Shown here: positions 34,272 to 44,219 of the stretch, piece by piece
How positions within the stretch are numbered: position 1 is the first letter of the stretch
How the letters are laid out: the number at the start of each line of letters is the position of its first letter
Source: Achatina immaculata
Lineage: Eukaryota > Mollusca > Gastropoda > Stylommatophora > Achatinidae
Reading direction: 5' to 3'
Assembly (NCBI GenBank): GCA_009760885.1
Contig: CM019703.1
Location: 12,205,459-12,269,458, forward strand
Length of the DNA: 64,000 bases
Program-made: the position numbers and the translations under genes
The notes under the pieces: model-generated
Databases searched by the model: none
Seen by the model: only the letters and a program-made list of their open reading frames with translations
What the model was told of the DNA's origin: nothing

Positions 34272-35614
34272 CAGGGTCCGACATAAAGCATGGCTGGATT
34301 TAACTGACGTAGTACGCAGGAACTGAATACGTGTGGAAAAAAAACATGACATCAGAGATGAAGCAGACAAACGGTCATTTTTAACAATGGCTTCTTGGCA
34401 AACACAACATCGCGCAATCACCGTTGAAACTTATTTTAAAAGTACAGAATCGTCTATTACTGTACAACAAAAGTTTCGTCGCCATTTTGAGTTGCATCCC
34501 CGTGATAATGTTCCCGATCGGAGGACAAAACGGTTTTCAAGTGGGTAAAAAAAACTAAAGGAAACCGCTAATTGCCTTAATAACAAGTCTACTGGCCGTC
34601 CAAGAACTCAACAGACACCTGAACGAATTAAGAAGTCCGCAACGCATTGCTTCGTAGCCCTCGGCGATCAGCTGTTAGGAACGCTTTGGCACCTGGTATG
34701 TCGGATCGCTCGCTACGTCGCATCATTCATAATCATATGCATTTCCACCCTTACAAGTTGCAAGCTGTGCAGCAACTGAATGATTTGGATAAATTTAACA
34801 GACTTGACTTTGCTACCGATTTTCTAGCCTGCATTGAAGAAAATCTGAATTTACTCAGTAACCTCATAATGTCTGATAAAGCACATTTTGAGTTATCGGG
34901 AAGTGTGAACACGCAGAATTTCAGATACTGGACAGCAGAGAATCCACAATTACTGTATGAGAAACCGCTCCATAGTGAACGAGTAACAGTGTGGTGTGGC
35001 ATCATTCGGCGTCATTGGCCCATATTTTTTTTGAAAACGAAGACGGGCAGCCTCCTACTGTTAATAGTGATCACTACGTGCAGAAGCTAACTGAATACTT
35101 CATTCCAGACTTGGCCAATAGAAATAAGGGACTAATATGGTTTCAACAAGATGGAGCAACTGCCCACACAGCCCGTCAGTCTATGGCCATGCTGCGACAA
35201 GCATTTCCCAATCGTCTTATTTCCAGATTTGGGGATATTCATTGGCCGGCAAAGTCACCGGATTTATCGGCCGCAGACTTCTTTTTATGGGGGTACCTCA
35301 AGAACACGGTGTATGCTAGTCGACCACAGTCAATTGCAGACCTAAAGGACCGAATCCGACACTGCATTCAAAATATCCCTTTGAACATGTTAAATGGTAT
35401 TATGCAGGAATTTTCCAGACGCCTAACTGAATGTATCAAATGTAATGGCGGTCATCTAACCGGCGTAATTTTCAAAACCTAAATATGATTGTCAGCAATA
35501 ATAAAAACACCCACTTTTCTGAGTTTAATTTAACTTTTTTTTTTAACCAAAAACATGTATAGCGCTTATTAATTTCCACTTTAAAAATCCAGCTATGCTT
35601 TATGCCGGACTCTG
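34272..35614 (+). mobile_element. mariner-type transposon of the DD41D class
   Basis: Left end CAGGGTCCGACATAAAGCAT begins right after a TA at 34270-34271. The right end, reversed, reads CAGAGTCCGGCATAAAGCAT before a TA at 35615-35616. The inverted repeats extend for about 30 bp. Total length is 1,343 bp. The structural preservation of both ends and the target duplication is the best of any DNA transposon in the window, although the transposase is broken. Confidence 0.9.
34333..35482 (+). pseudogene. DD41D mariner transposase, frameshifted
   Basis: The N-terminus carries a helix-turn-helix type segment (ITVQQKFRRHFELHPRDNVP) like the DUF4817 region of some Tc1/mariner relatives. The middle frame (about 34650-35030) includes MSDRSLRRIIHNHMHFHPYK and SDKAHFELSG with the first catalytic aspartate. 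The last frame has WFQQDGATAHTARQSM with the second and SPDLSAADFFLWGYLK with the third. I count 41 residues between the last two, which places it with DD41D elements (rosa/Visitor types, from memory) and not the DD34D of classic mariner. Breaks lie near 34546, 34640 and in the T-run near 35025. It ends GVIFKT before a stop. Confidence 0.85.
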
Positions 35615-35616
35615 TA

Positions 35617-36387
35617 TAACCACTGTGCTGCTAGTAATCATCTAAATCAGAGACTGATTTTTGTAGACGAAGAAGGCCTTGCGTCAGAGATTATGTGCTA
35701 GAGAGCCCTCACAGAAGTTTTTTTTAATTAATATTGTGAATATTCATGGCAGACATTTGGAATGTACAAATCTTTTAGAACTTAATACTTGAATAAATAA
35801 TCAAGAAAATATATGTTTCATATCTGCCTACCTGTGCACAAAGTTCCACTTTCAAAATTACAAATTTGAATAAGTGCGTATTTCTTTATTAGTATCCTTT
35901 AATCAGAATTTTAAAAAGGGAATACAATTTACTGGCACTCTCTTCTAGCGTGAAATAAAAAAATAAGCAATGTTTTACATTTGTATCCCGTAGCATGAGA
36001 TAACAGTGTCGGTGTCCAGTGTCTTTCAGGAGCACAGTTTGAAAAGCTCTGATCTGATTACTTGCTGAATGTCTTCTTCTTCTTCTTCTTTCTTCTTCTT
36101 CTTCTTCTTTTTCTTCTTCTTCCTTCTTCTTCCTTCTCCTTCCTTCTCCTTCATTCTCCTTCATTCTCCTTCTTCTTCTTCTTCTTTCTTTTTTCTTCTT
36201 CTTCTTCTTCATCAATCAAACCGAGGCTTCTCTTCCAGCGACCGTGGATCTAATCTGATAAAAAAAACGCGTAATCCGTCTAGTCAAGCAAGACCGATAT
36301 CCAGTTCTTTGTTTGCTGGTTTTGCTTTATGTTCACTTTAGAGAACAGATTCACTGATTTTTGTACTTACCGACTTAAGCCCCTTAG
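35617..36387. repeat. unrecognised sequence with a CTT microsatellite (36068-36205)
   Basis: The CTT/TTC tract is interrupted by CCTT and CATT variants. The flanks hold nothing recognisable, apart from CAGTTTGAAAAGCTCTG near 36035, which could be a DNA-transposon end. Confidence 0.7.
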
Positions 36388-36489
36388 ACATGGGATCTTA
36401 ACCTTTTTTCTTTTGCGATCACAGACCCCTAAATGAAGTGTCCAATATGTTTCCATATCCCCTTCGCCAGACTAGTTAAGTTATTATTA

Positions 36490-37553
36490 ACAGTCATGCT
36501 AGTTACTAGTATGGCTTTGAACTAGTTACTAGTATGGCTTTGACCTAGTTACTAGTATGGCTTTGACCTAGTTACTAGTATGGCTTTGAACTAGTTACTA
36601 GTATGGCTTTGACCTAGTTACTAGTATGGCTTTGACCTAGTTACTAGTATGGCTTTGAACTAGTTACTAGTATGGCTTTGACCTAGTTACTAGTATGGCT
36701 TTGACCTAGTTACTAGTATGGCTTTGAACTAGTTACTAGTATGGCTTTGACCTAGTTACTAGTATGGCTTTGACCTAGTTACTAGTATGGCTTGGAACTA
36801 GTTACTAGTATGGCTTGGAACTAGTTACTAGTATGGCTTGGAACTAGTTACTAGTATGGCTTGGAACTAGTTACTAGTATGGCTTTGACCTAGTTACTAG
36901 TATGGCTTGGAACTAGATACTAGTATGGCTTGGAACTAGTTACTAGTATGGCTTGGAACTAGTTACTAGTATCGCTTTGAACTAGTTACTAGTATGGCTT
37001 TGACCTAGTTACTAGCATGGCTTGAAACTAGTTACTAGTATGGCTTTGAACTAGTTACTAGTATGGCTTGGAACTAGTTACTAGTATGGCTTGGAACTAG
37101 TTACTAGTATGGCTTTGAACTAGTTACTAGTATGGCTTTGACCTAGTTACTAGTATGGCTTTGAACTAGTTACTAGTATGGCTTTGAACTAGTTACTAGT
37201 ATGACTTCGAACTAGTTACTAGTATGGCTTTGACCTAGTTACTAGTATGGCTTTGAACTAGTTACTAGTATGGCTTTGAACTAGTTACTAGTATGGCTTG
37301 GAACTAGTTATTAGTATGGCTTGGATCTAGTTACTAGTATGGCTTTGAACTAGTTACTAGCATGGTTTGGAACTAGTTACTAGTATGGCTTTGACCTAGT
37401 TACTAGTATGGCTTTGAACTAATTACTAGTATGGCTTTGAACTAGTTACTAGCATGGCTTTGAACTAGTTACTAGCATGGCTTTGAACTAGTTACTAGTA
37501 TGGCTTTGAACTAGTTACTAGTATGGCTTTGAACTAGTTACTAGTATGGCTTG
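36490..37553 (+). repeat. minisatellite, 23-bp unit, about 46 copies
   Basis: Unit CTAGTTACTAGTATGGCTTT plus three bases, varying between TTGAA, TTGAC and TGGAA. Every unit carries an ACTAGT palindrome and a CTAGTTACTAG near-palindrome. The array stops exactly where SINE family 1 begins. Confidence 0.96.
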
Positions 37554-37848
37554 GAACTGGCCGAGTGGCTAAGCGATTGGTCTACTAATCCGGTGGTTCC
37601 GCGTTCAAGTCCCAGAAGTGGGATTTTTTTTTCCGCCTGGTACCACCACATCAAAAAGGCCCCATGGGGGCGACCCAGGCTCTAAAAATATGGTACTAGA
37701 GGAATCTGGGTCGTTAAATACGGCCAGGCGTGATACTGACCATATCACACGCTCATGTGTCGAAGGTCTTTGAAGTACGGGCCTAACACCGTATCCCCAG
37801 TGTGCCTTAATGGCTTGGAAACGGCGATATTACATTTTATGTTTATGA
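37554..37848 (+). mobile_element. tRNA-derived SINE, family 1, best-preserved copy
   Basis: Head with A box TGGCCGAGTGGCTAAGCG and B box CGCGTTCAAGTCCCA, similar to a class II (Leu/Ser-type) tRNA, followed by GTGGGATTTTTTTTTCC. The body contains GGTACCACCACATC, GGCTCTAAAAATATGGTACT, AATCTGGGTCGTTAAATACG and GTGATACTGACCATATCAC, and ends near CGGCGATATTACATTT. Reversed, this matches 12787, 17384 and 25298. Confidence 0.88.
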
Positions 37849-38043
37849 CTTCCAATGATGTCGATAGCTTGTTCTTACTTTACACTAGCACAGCTAGGAA
37901 CAGAACAGCGGAAAGAACATTTTAATATAACAACAGTTTTATTTTAATTGTTCAAGCATCAAGCCTCGTACCCTCGTTCCCCTATCATTTGATTCCCGTA
38001 CACCCAAGGGGTACGGATGCCCGCGGTTGAGAACCTCTGGTCC

Positions 38044-38884
38044 AAGCTATCGGTTCCAAACCTGGAGTTAGTAAAGAGTCATGCGAGAGGTTGGGAAGAA
38101 ATGTAGGAAGTAAAGAGTCATGTTAGAGGTTATGCAGTTTAGATTATATATGAAATCAGAAATGTGAGAATGTTTTTAAATTTAAAAAAAAATCTCACAG
38201 AGTTTTAGAAGATGCGACATGACAAATTTTCGGACCTACTGTCCTAAAGGTATAGAAACGTTCATACAATATCATCTGTCGTCTACAGAATTAGAATTTA
38301 CTACATGTGCGTAAAAATACATTCGTTTACACATCAGTCTCAACTTTAATTTAGAGCTGTGGATATAGTGCATTGACTTTGTTTCAGAAACAAAAAGTGG
38401 GTAGAGTGGTCTGAAAGTACCATCTTCCATGGTCTTAGCCTTTCTGGAACAATCAGAAGCCCTGACTGTATCTAATCAAATTCAATGTCTGTTACTAAAT
38501 TCAATGTCTGTTATTAACTTCCTCCCCTTTTTCTAGAGCCCTCAGTCTCACATATTTTCAGTTCATTGACTTGAGCACCAACACTTTGGTGTCCATTAGT
38601 CCAGTGGTTCCCAGTTATCGAAAGTCCGCGGACCCCCATCTGTTTGAAAATGCAGGCCACGGACCCCCATACTTTGGAAACGTTTCATATCTGTATGGTA
38701 GCAATGTACTTCAAATGTAAAAGAATTATTAGTTTTTTTTTTAGAAAATTTGGGTAATCTTTAAGGTTAATGCCTTTAATGCAAACGCTACAGTACATAA
38801 AAAAACAGTACGAACTTGGTGAATTTTAAAACCTCGAAAAATGCATTTAAGAAAAAATTGGCACCAATTCACGTTCCTACTTCT
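38044..38884. other. unrecognised, with a hAT-like end at 38601
   Basis: CCAGTGGTTCCCAGTTATCG near 38600, followed by CGGACCCCC twice, resembles a hAT-type left terminus. The rest is not recognised. A 30-bp duplication lies at 38068-38125 (AGTAAAGAGTCATG twice). Confidence 0.4.
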
Positions 38885-40575
38885 TGTGACAAGTGAAGTG
38901 AATATAAAATGTGTGATAGCTTGCTTACATATTACATCCCTTCCGTGCCACTAAACGTCACTGAGAGCTCGAAAGGTAGTTCCATAGTTTTCCTCTCCTC
39001 TGTGAGCTTTTCAACCTCATCAAGGAATTTATGCCTACTTGTTTGGCTTCTCTTAACAGTGTCCTCTTTAGAGTTTCACGTGGCCAACTTCTTTTTCTGT
39101 TGTGTTCCACTTGATATGTTCTTTTGGGATCCTCTGATTGTTTCTTCTCATCACGTGACCGACATATGTTCATCTCCTTTTTTCTGATCACCCATGAGAC
39201 AGATTGTTGTTTGCTCATCTGTCTTATCTCTACATTGTTCTTTAATTTGTTTCACTTTATATCGAATATTTTCTTTAGGCATTTGTTTTCAAAAGAGTCT
39301 AATTTCTTGTATATTTCTTTAGTTGTTTTCCAGCTTTCGCATGTATAATTGAAGGTGGATATTACATTTGAATTGAATAATCATAACTTAGTTTTTGTGC
39401 TTACAACTTTTGAGTGCCATATGTTCTCAAGATTCTTGAAGGTCAATGCTGGTTTTGCAATTCTAATTCTAACTTCCTTTCTGGTGTCGCCATCCTGATC
39501 TGTGTATCTGCCAAGGTATGCAAATTGATTGACTTCTTCAACAGCTGTCTCTTCTACGTATATTTTTCCTGTTTGATTAATAGGAACTTTCATTATTTTT
39601 GTTTTTTTTTTCCTTATTAATTTCAAGTCCTATTTTGCTAGCAAGTGATGACAGTGTATCTGTTTTTTCTCGCCTCAAATTCACATTGTCACTGATAAGA
39701 GTTATGTCATCAGCAAAATCAGGATCTTCTAGTTTGGTCCCATGTACCCAATCAATGCCTGTCTTGCCTGTGCAGAATTCTACATTACGAAGTCTATGGC
39801 AATTCCAAAAAGCAAGGGAGATAATACACCTTCTTTTTTCATGCCTGTTTCAATCTGGAATCATTCACTCATTCCTTCTTCTGTGTTGACTGCACAATCA
39901 TATCCGTTGTAGAGGTCTCTAATGATGTTGACAATCTTAGATGGTATTCCATATATTCTTAAAATTCTCCACAATGAATCTCTGTGTATGATATCAAATG
40001 CCTTTTTTAAAATCTATGAAGTTTAGGATTAATGGTTTTTGCTTTTCAGTATGTTATTCAAGTATTATTCTTAGACTAAAGATCTTTTCGAAATCCTGCT
40101 TGTTCCTCTCTCATTGCAGTATACACTATATCTTTAATTCTATTCAGAATAACTTTGCAAAATACTTTTGACATAGCTAATAGTAAAGTTGCCCCTCTCC
40201 AATTATTGTAGTCGCTAAGGATGCCTTTTTTTGTATTTTAACAATTATTTCTTTTTTCCATTTCGAAGGGACCTTTTCTTCTTTCTAAACTTTATTAAAC
40301 ATTCTCTGTAGTTGGCTCATGTTGTCACTGTTAATAGCTTTTAACATTTCGGGTGTTTTTTCATCTTGACCTGCAGCTTTGTTGTTATCCATTAGATTCA
40401 CTGCTGTTTCAGTTTTGTTCAGTGTAATTTGATATTTAGTTGTGGGATTGGGAAGTAGGTTTCAAGGTTTATCAATTCTTTTGGGTGAGGTCGATAAAGT
40501 ATTTCTTGGAAGTGTTCGGCCCATCTTTACTTTTGGTATGTACTTGATGTTAATAGGGTTGATAGCTTACCAACA
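38885..40575 (-). pseudogene. RTE-like LINE (family A), near full C-terminal two thirds, many frameshifts
   Basis: Read on the minus strand from about 40560, the sequence parallels the plus-strand copy at 30890-31935 (CCTATTAACATCAAG at the 5' side of both; then MGRTLPRNTLS region, NWRG area, finger/palm). Unlike that copy, it keeps the thumb and C-terminus: IRKKKTKIMKVPINQTGKIY, EEVNQFAYLGRYTDQDGD, WPRETLKRTLLREAKQVG, LWNYLSSSQ. It terminates with the family 3' end near 38885. Frameshifts are common, including in A/T runs, so it is inactive. Confidence 0.82.
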
Positions 40576-40879
40576 AAATATGGTGAGAGAAATTATGCCT
40601 CTTTTTTATTCCAAACAGCCGCTTCTACATCTGGTTCAATATTTTGTACTGTTAACGTGAAAAAAAGTTATTTCCTGCACAGAGGATTCGCCGAAGCATC
40701 CATTGTTAAACATTTCACATTGAAAATATAAACAAGGATCTTGCGTTTTTGTTCTGAGATCATCAGTTAGAAACCACTGAACTATCTCAAGACCGCCCTT
40801 ATGGAAAGCAAAAAAAAAAAAAGATCCAGGAAAAAACAAAGCTGTAGATTCGCAAATTATTTTCATGAAGGTCTCTCCC

Positions 40880-40940
<61 letters not shown>
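40576..40940 (+). repeat. short unique stretch followed by C-run and (CT)n
   Basis: The poly-C run at 40877-40890 and CT repeats to 40939 directly abut the left end of the Penelope-like element. Confidence 0.85.
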
Positions 40941-40941
<1 letters not shown>

Positions 40942-41110
40942 AATGTATAAAATCGGAAAAAAGTAGGAGCAGCTTTATTACTTAACTGTTGATTACAAAG
41001 TTGTGACGTTTCGGCGTGAGCCTTAATCATACAAAAACATACAGGACGAAGAAATAGGGAGAGGAGATAAAGTATAGATTCACATGAATACTGTTTAAAT
41101 AAAAACAAAA
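40941..41110 (-). repeat. Penelope-like element terminal repeat, downstream copy
   Basis: About 170 bp, the reverse complement of 43370-43537 with very few differences (outer edge GAATGTATAAAATCGG; inner edge near TTTAAATAAAAAC). Confidence 0.92.
41001..41034 (-). ncRNA. hammerhead-ribozyme-like motif, sense copy
   Basis: Read in the element's sense direction: a TTGT strand; then ATGATTA in the place of the CTGANGA core; an extra A; stem GGC-loop TCAC-GCC; GAAA; CGTC; then ACAA, which pairs with the initial TTGT. Stem III could form only between two molecules through the palindrome ACGT. Core positions 3 and 8 are A and U instead of C and G, which would still pair. Activity cannot be judged from sequence. 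Confidence 0.55.
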
Positions 41111-41458
41111 TTTTTTAAAGGAGTACTTAGCTGTAAATTGCAAGGTGTGGCTTGTCCGGCGGTGTGTGTCAGGAATGGATCTGGTAGGACGTGGAAATTG
41201 TTTAAATAGAGACCTGTGACATGTGGTCGGTGGGTTGTAACTGGGGGTGGTGGATGGGGAACCGGGGAGGGGAGAGAGAGTGACGCACTACTGGCCTAGC
41301 TAGGAGAAATTGAAACAGGTGATTGGGGAAGAGGTGTTGCAGAGAAGAGGGGTTGCAGAGAAAATAGCGGGGTTGCAGAGTGATGCTGTGAGAAAGTTTG
41401 AAAAGTAAGAAGGGGTGGATTTAGTGGAGAGGTACTATAATGATTGAAGAAGATGATG
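41111..41458 (-). other. Penelope-like element 3' untranslated region
   Basis: Between the frame's stop and the downstream terminal repeat. It contains a short GTTGCAGAG repetition (three times near 41335-41378) and no coding signature. Confidence 0.6.
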
Positions 41459-43369
41459 TTACGTGTACCTAAACAGCGAGTTTAACCCATGTGGTTCCAG
41501 CGTCCCATAATTTTGAATGCAGCGGTTCTCAAGTGCCAGGCGGCTTGTGTCATCTGCGTGACATTGTTTAATGGCTGTTACCAGAAAATCAGATTTGCCT
41601 CTATGGTTGGGACCATTGAAATGATTTGGGACTGGCTTCGAAGCATGCTGGGCGATGTCGTACAGATGTTTTTGCATGCGGTCCCCTAATCTGAGGCCAG
41701 TCTCACCGATATATGTTATCCTGCATCTTTTGCAAACGATGACATATATCACATTTCGGGACTCGCATGTGAATCCCTCATGAAGAGTGAGGATAGTTTT
41801 GGGAAAGGTGATTGTTTTCGTTTCCCAAACTACAGGGCAGGTAACGCAGCGGGGGCGGTTACATTTTCTGGTGCCAACATATGTAAGGCTCTGCTTCAAG
41901 TGGCTGTGGACGAGGATGTCCTTAAGGTTTGGCTCACGTTTGTATGCCAATAGGGGTGCTTCAGAGAAAATGTCACGAGTGTCGGAGTTGAGTTGGATTA
42001 TCGGCAGATGACGATAAAGGATTTTCTTAACCATCTGACCGTGCGGGTGGAAAGGCAGTACTAACTTAACTCTGTCAGATGGAGTAACAGGCTTTTTCCT
42101 GAATACTTCTTTGCGGCTCACTAGTTGGATACGGTTGAAGGCTTTACGAAGGACCTTTTGTGGGTAGTGGCGATGACGGAAAAATTCTAATAACTTGTTG
42201 GACTGATCTATAAAGTCCAAATTATCCTGACATATGCGGCGAAGACGGAGAAGTTGGGAATATGGGATGGAGTTCTTACAGGCCTCAGGATGGGAAGAGG
42301 TGTAAAGCAAATAGGTGTGGCCATCGGTGGGCTTGTAAAATACAGAGGTGACAAGCCTGTTTGTGCCAATAGAAATTTTAATGTCTAAAAAATTAACAGA
42401 CTTGTCAGAGATTTCATAAGTGAATTTTATGTTCTTATTGAGTGTATTGGCGAATTCAATAAATTTTTAAAGGTCTTCATGTGGCATACTTGTAATTCCA
42501 ATGCCATCATCGATGTACCTTTTATAGAATTCTGGAAATCTGCCAGTGTAGGTTTCCCATAATTTGACTTCCAGAAAGCCCATAAATAGACATGCATAAC
42601 TGGGACCCATTTTCGTTCCCATAGCAACATCACTGATTTGCTCGAAGTATTCGCCTTTGAATTCGAAAGAATTTTGGTTTAGTACTAGCTCTGTAAGTCT
42701 GATTATGGTGTCAGTGTTAGTTGTGGGGTGAGGGTCTTTGTCGAGAAAATGGCGGAGTGCTAAGAGTCCATCCTCATGGGGGATAGGAGTGTATAGAGAG
42801 CAGACATCAAGGAGAAAGATGTGATAGGTGTGGTGTTGAGAGAGTGTGATTGTATCAAAAGTTGTTAATGCGTGGTTGGTGTCTTTCAAAAAGGAGGGTA
42901 GTTTGTGTACAAGAGGCTGGAAAATGCTATCTAAAAAATCAGAAATGTGCTCAGTGGGGCATGAACACGCTGATACAATGGGGCGTCCAGGGTTACCTGG
43001 TTTGTGGATTTTAGGAAGAAGATAGAAAGTGGATGTGCCTAAACAGCTGTCCTTAATGTGAAGAGAAATAGCTTGGGGTGGGAGGCCACCTTCTGTGATT
43101 AGGTCTTTAATGGTTGCTTCCACTATGTCATTATTAGAACGGGTAGTATCGTTTTTCGCTGGGGCATAGAATTTTGTATTGCTGAGTTGGGACATTCCTT
43201 CCGCGATATATAAATCTTCTTTCCAAACTACGAGATTGCTGGTCTTATCTGCTGGTTTGATCACGATATCGTTTCGATGTTTGAGGGTGGACAATGCTCT
43301 GGACTCTCCCTTATTTAGGTTAAAATGTCGAATTCTTTGTGGCTTGAGGTTAAGAATCTCACGCCAATT
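41459..43369 (-). pseudogene. Penelope-like reverse transcriptase-GIY-YIG endonuclease, one internal stop
   Basis: One continuous frame of about 636 codons with a single TAA at 42469-42467, otherwise unbroken. In order: NDIVIKPADKTSNLVVWKED (finger region), YLLPKIHKPGNPGRPIVSAC, FLLDVCSLYTPIPHEDGL with the first catalytic aspartate, VAMGTKMGPSYACLFMGFLE, and YKRYIDDGIG with the YIDD catalytic pair at 42517-42506. After the stop the frame continues with FLDIKISIGTN and the connector. Then come CNRPRCVTC (cysteine motif), NVIYVIVCKRC and ITYIGETGLRLGDRMQKHL (GIY-YIG nuclease), and LALENRCIQNYGTL with the metal-binding glutamate region. Intact relatives use this protein for target-primed reverse transcription. 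The N-terminus is missing. Confidence 0.92.
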
Positions 43370-43537
43370 TTTTTTTTATTTAAACAGTATTCATGTGAAT
43401 CTATACTTTATCTCCTCTCCCTATTTCTTCGTCCTGTATGTTTTTGTATGATTAAGGCTCACGCCGAAACGTCACAACTTTGTAATCAACAGTTAAGTAA
43501 TAAAGCTGCTCCTACTTTTTTCCGATTTTATACATTC
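43370..43537 (+). repeat. Penelope-like element terminal repeat, upstream inverted copy
   Basis: Inverted match of 40941-41110. The inner edge is near ATTTAAACAGTATTC and the outer edge ends TATACATTC. Confidence 0.92.
43444..43477 (+). ncRNA. hammerhead-ribozyme-like motif, inverted copy
   Basis: Identical in sequence to the motif at 41034-41001: TTGT at 43444-43447, core ATGATTA at 43448-43454, GGC-TCAC-GCC at 43456-43465, GAAA at 43466-43469, CGTC, then ACAA at 43474-43477. It is antisense to the element's coding strand. Confidence 0.5.
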
Positions 43538-43769
43538 TAGTATCACAGCTTTACTGCAGTGTTTAGTGTATAGTTGTATACTTATACACCAATTATTGTG
43601 TGTGTGTGTCTCTCTCTGTCTGTTTGTCTGTCTGTCTGTCTTATCCCTGCAGTGCTCAAGATACATGGCGGCTGGTGGTAGGAGATTTCCAATTTTATCT
43701 GTCCTTGGCAGTAATTCTTGCCTGTCTCGCATATCGGTACTTTGTGTACCAGCTTTTTCTCTGCTGTAC
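43538..43769. other. no recognised feature
   Basis: Short GT and CTGT/CTGTCTGT simple repeats near 43598-43640. Otherwise unrecognised. Confidence 0.5.
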
Positions 43770-44218
43770 GTGTCCATGTCTCTTTGCGTCGGTCGTCCCA
43801 TGTCTTTTTTGAGTCGGTCGTCCCGTGTCTTTTTTGAGTCGGTCGTCCCGTGTCTTTTTTGAGTCGGTCGTCCCGTGTCTCTTTGAGTCGGTCGTCCCGT
43901 GTCTCTTTGAGTCAGTCGTCCCGTGTCTCTTTGAGTCGATCGTCCCGTGTCTCTTTGAGTCGGTCGTCCCATGTCTTTTTTGAGTCGGTCGTCCGGTGTC
44001 TCTTTGAGTCGGTCGTCCGGTGTCTCTTTGAGTCGGTCGTCCGGTGTCTCTTTGAGTCGGTCGTCCGGTGTCTCTTTGAGTCGGTCGTCCCATGTCTTTT
44101 TTGAGTCGGTCGTCCGGTGTCTCTTTGAGTCGGTCGTCCGGTGTCTCTTTGAGTCGGTCGTCCGGTGTCTCTTTGAGTCGGTCGTCCGGTGTCTCTTTGA
44201 GTCGGTCGTCCCGTGCTT
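43770..44218 (+). repeat. minisatellite, 24-bp unit (with longer T-run variants), about 18 copies
   Basis: Unit GAGTCGGTCGTCCGGTGTCT plus CTTT. A CCATGTCTTTTTTG variant at 43970 and 44091 marks a duplicated block of about 121 bp. The unit equals 8 codons, so both strands stay open. Confidence 0.95.
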
Positions 44219-44219
44219 A

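Larger units (their letters stand above)
36388..38043 (+). mobile_element. inferred hAT-type non-autonomous element holding an array and a SINE
   Basis: A left part near 36388 reads GGGATCTTAACCTTTTTTC and then CACAGACCCC. A right part ending near 38043 reads GCGGTTGAGAACCTCTG. Reversed, that gives CAGAGGTTCTCAACCGC, the same type of terminus. Between them lie the 23-bp array and a SINE copy. An 8-bp target duplication was not confirmed, so the pairing is an inference. Confidence 0.45.
40941..43537 (-). mobile_element. Penelope-like element with inverted terminal repeats
   Basis: A 2.6-kb retroelement: inverted terminal repeats of about 170 bp at each edge, one long minus-strand reading frame with Penelope-type reverse transcriptase and a GIY-YIG endonuclease, and about 350 bp of untranslated sequence between the stop and the downstream repeat. 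Inverted orientation of the two terminal repeats and 5' truncation are both known configurations for Penelope-like elements. The coding part begins directly at the right repeat, suggesting the N-terminal region was lost on insertion. Confidence 0.9.

Noticed and set aside
37554..37625. Functional tRNA gene
   Set aside because: A and B boxes are present, but the acceptor and anticodon stems do not pair properly, and the sequence continues into a SINE body.
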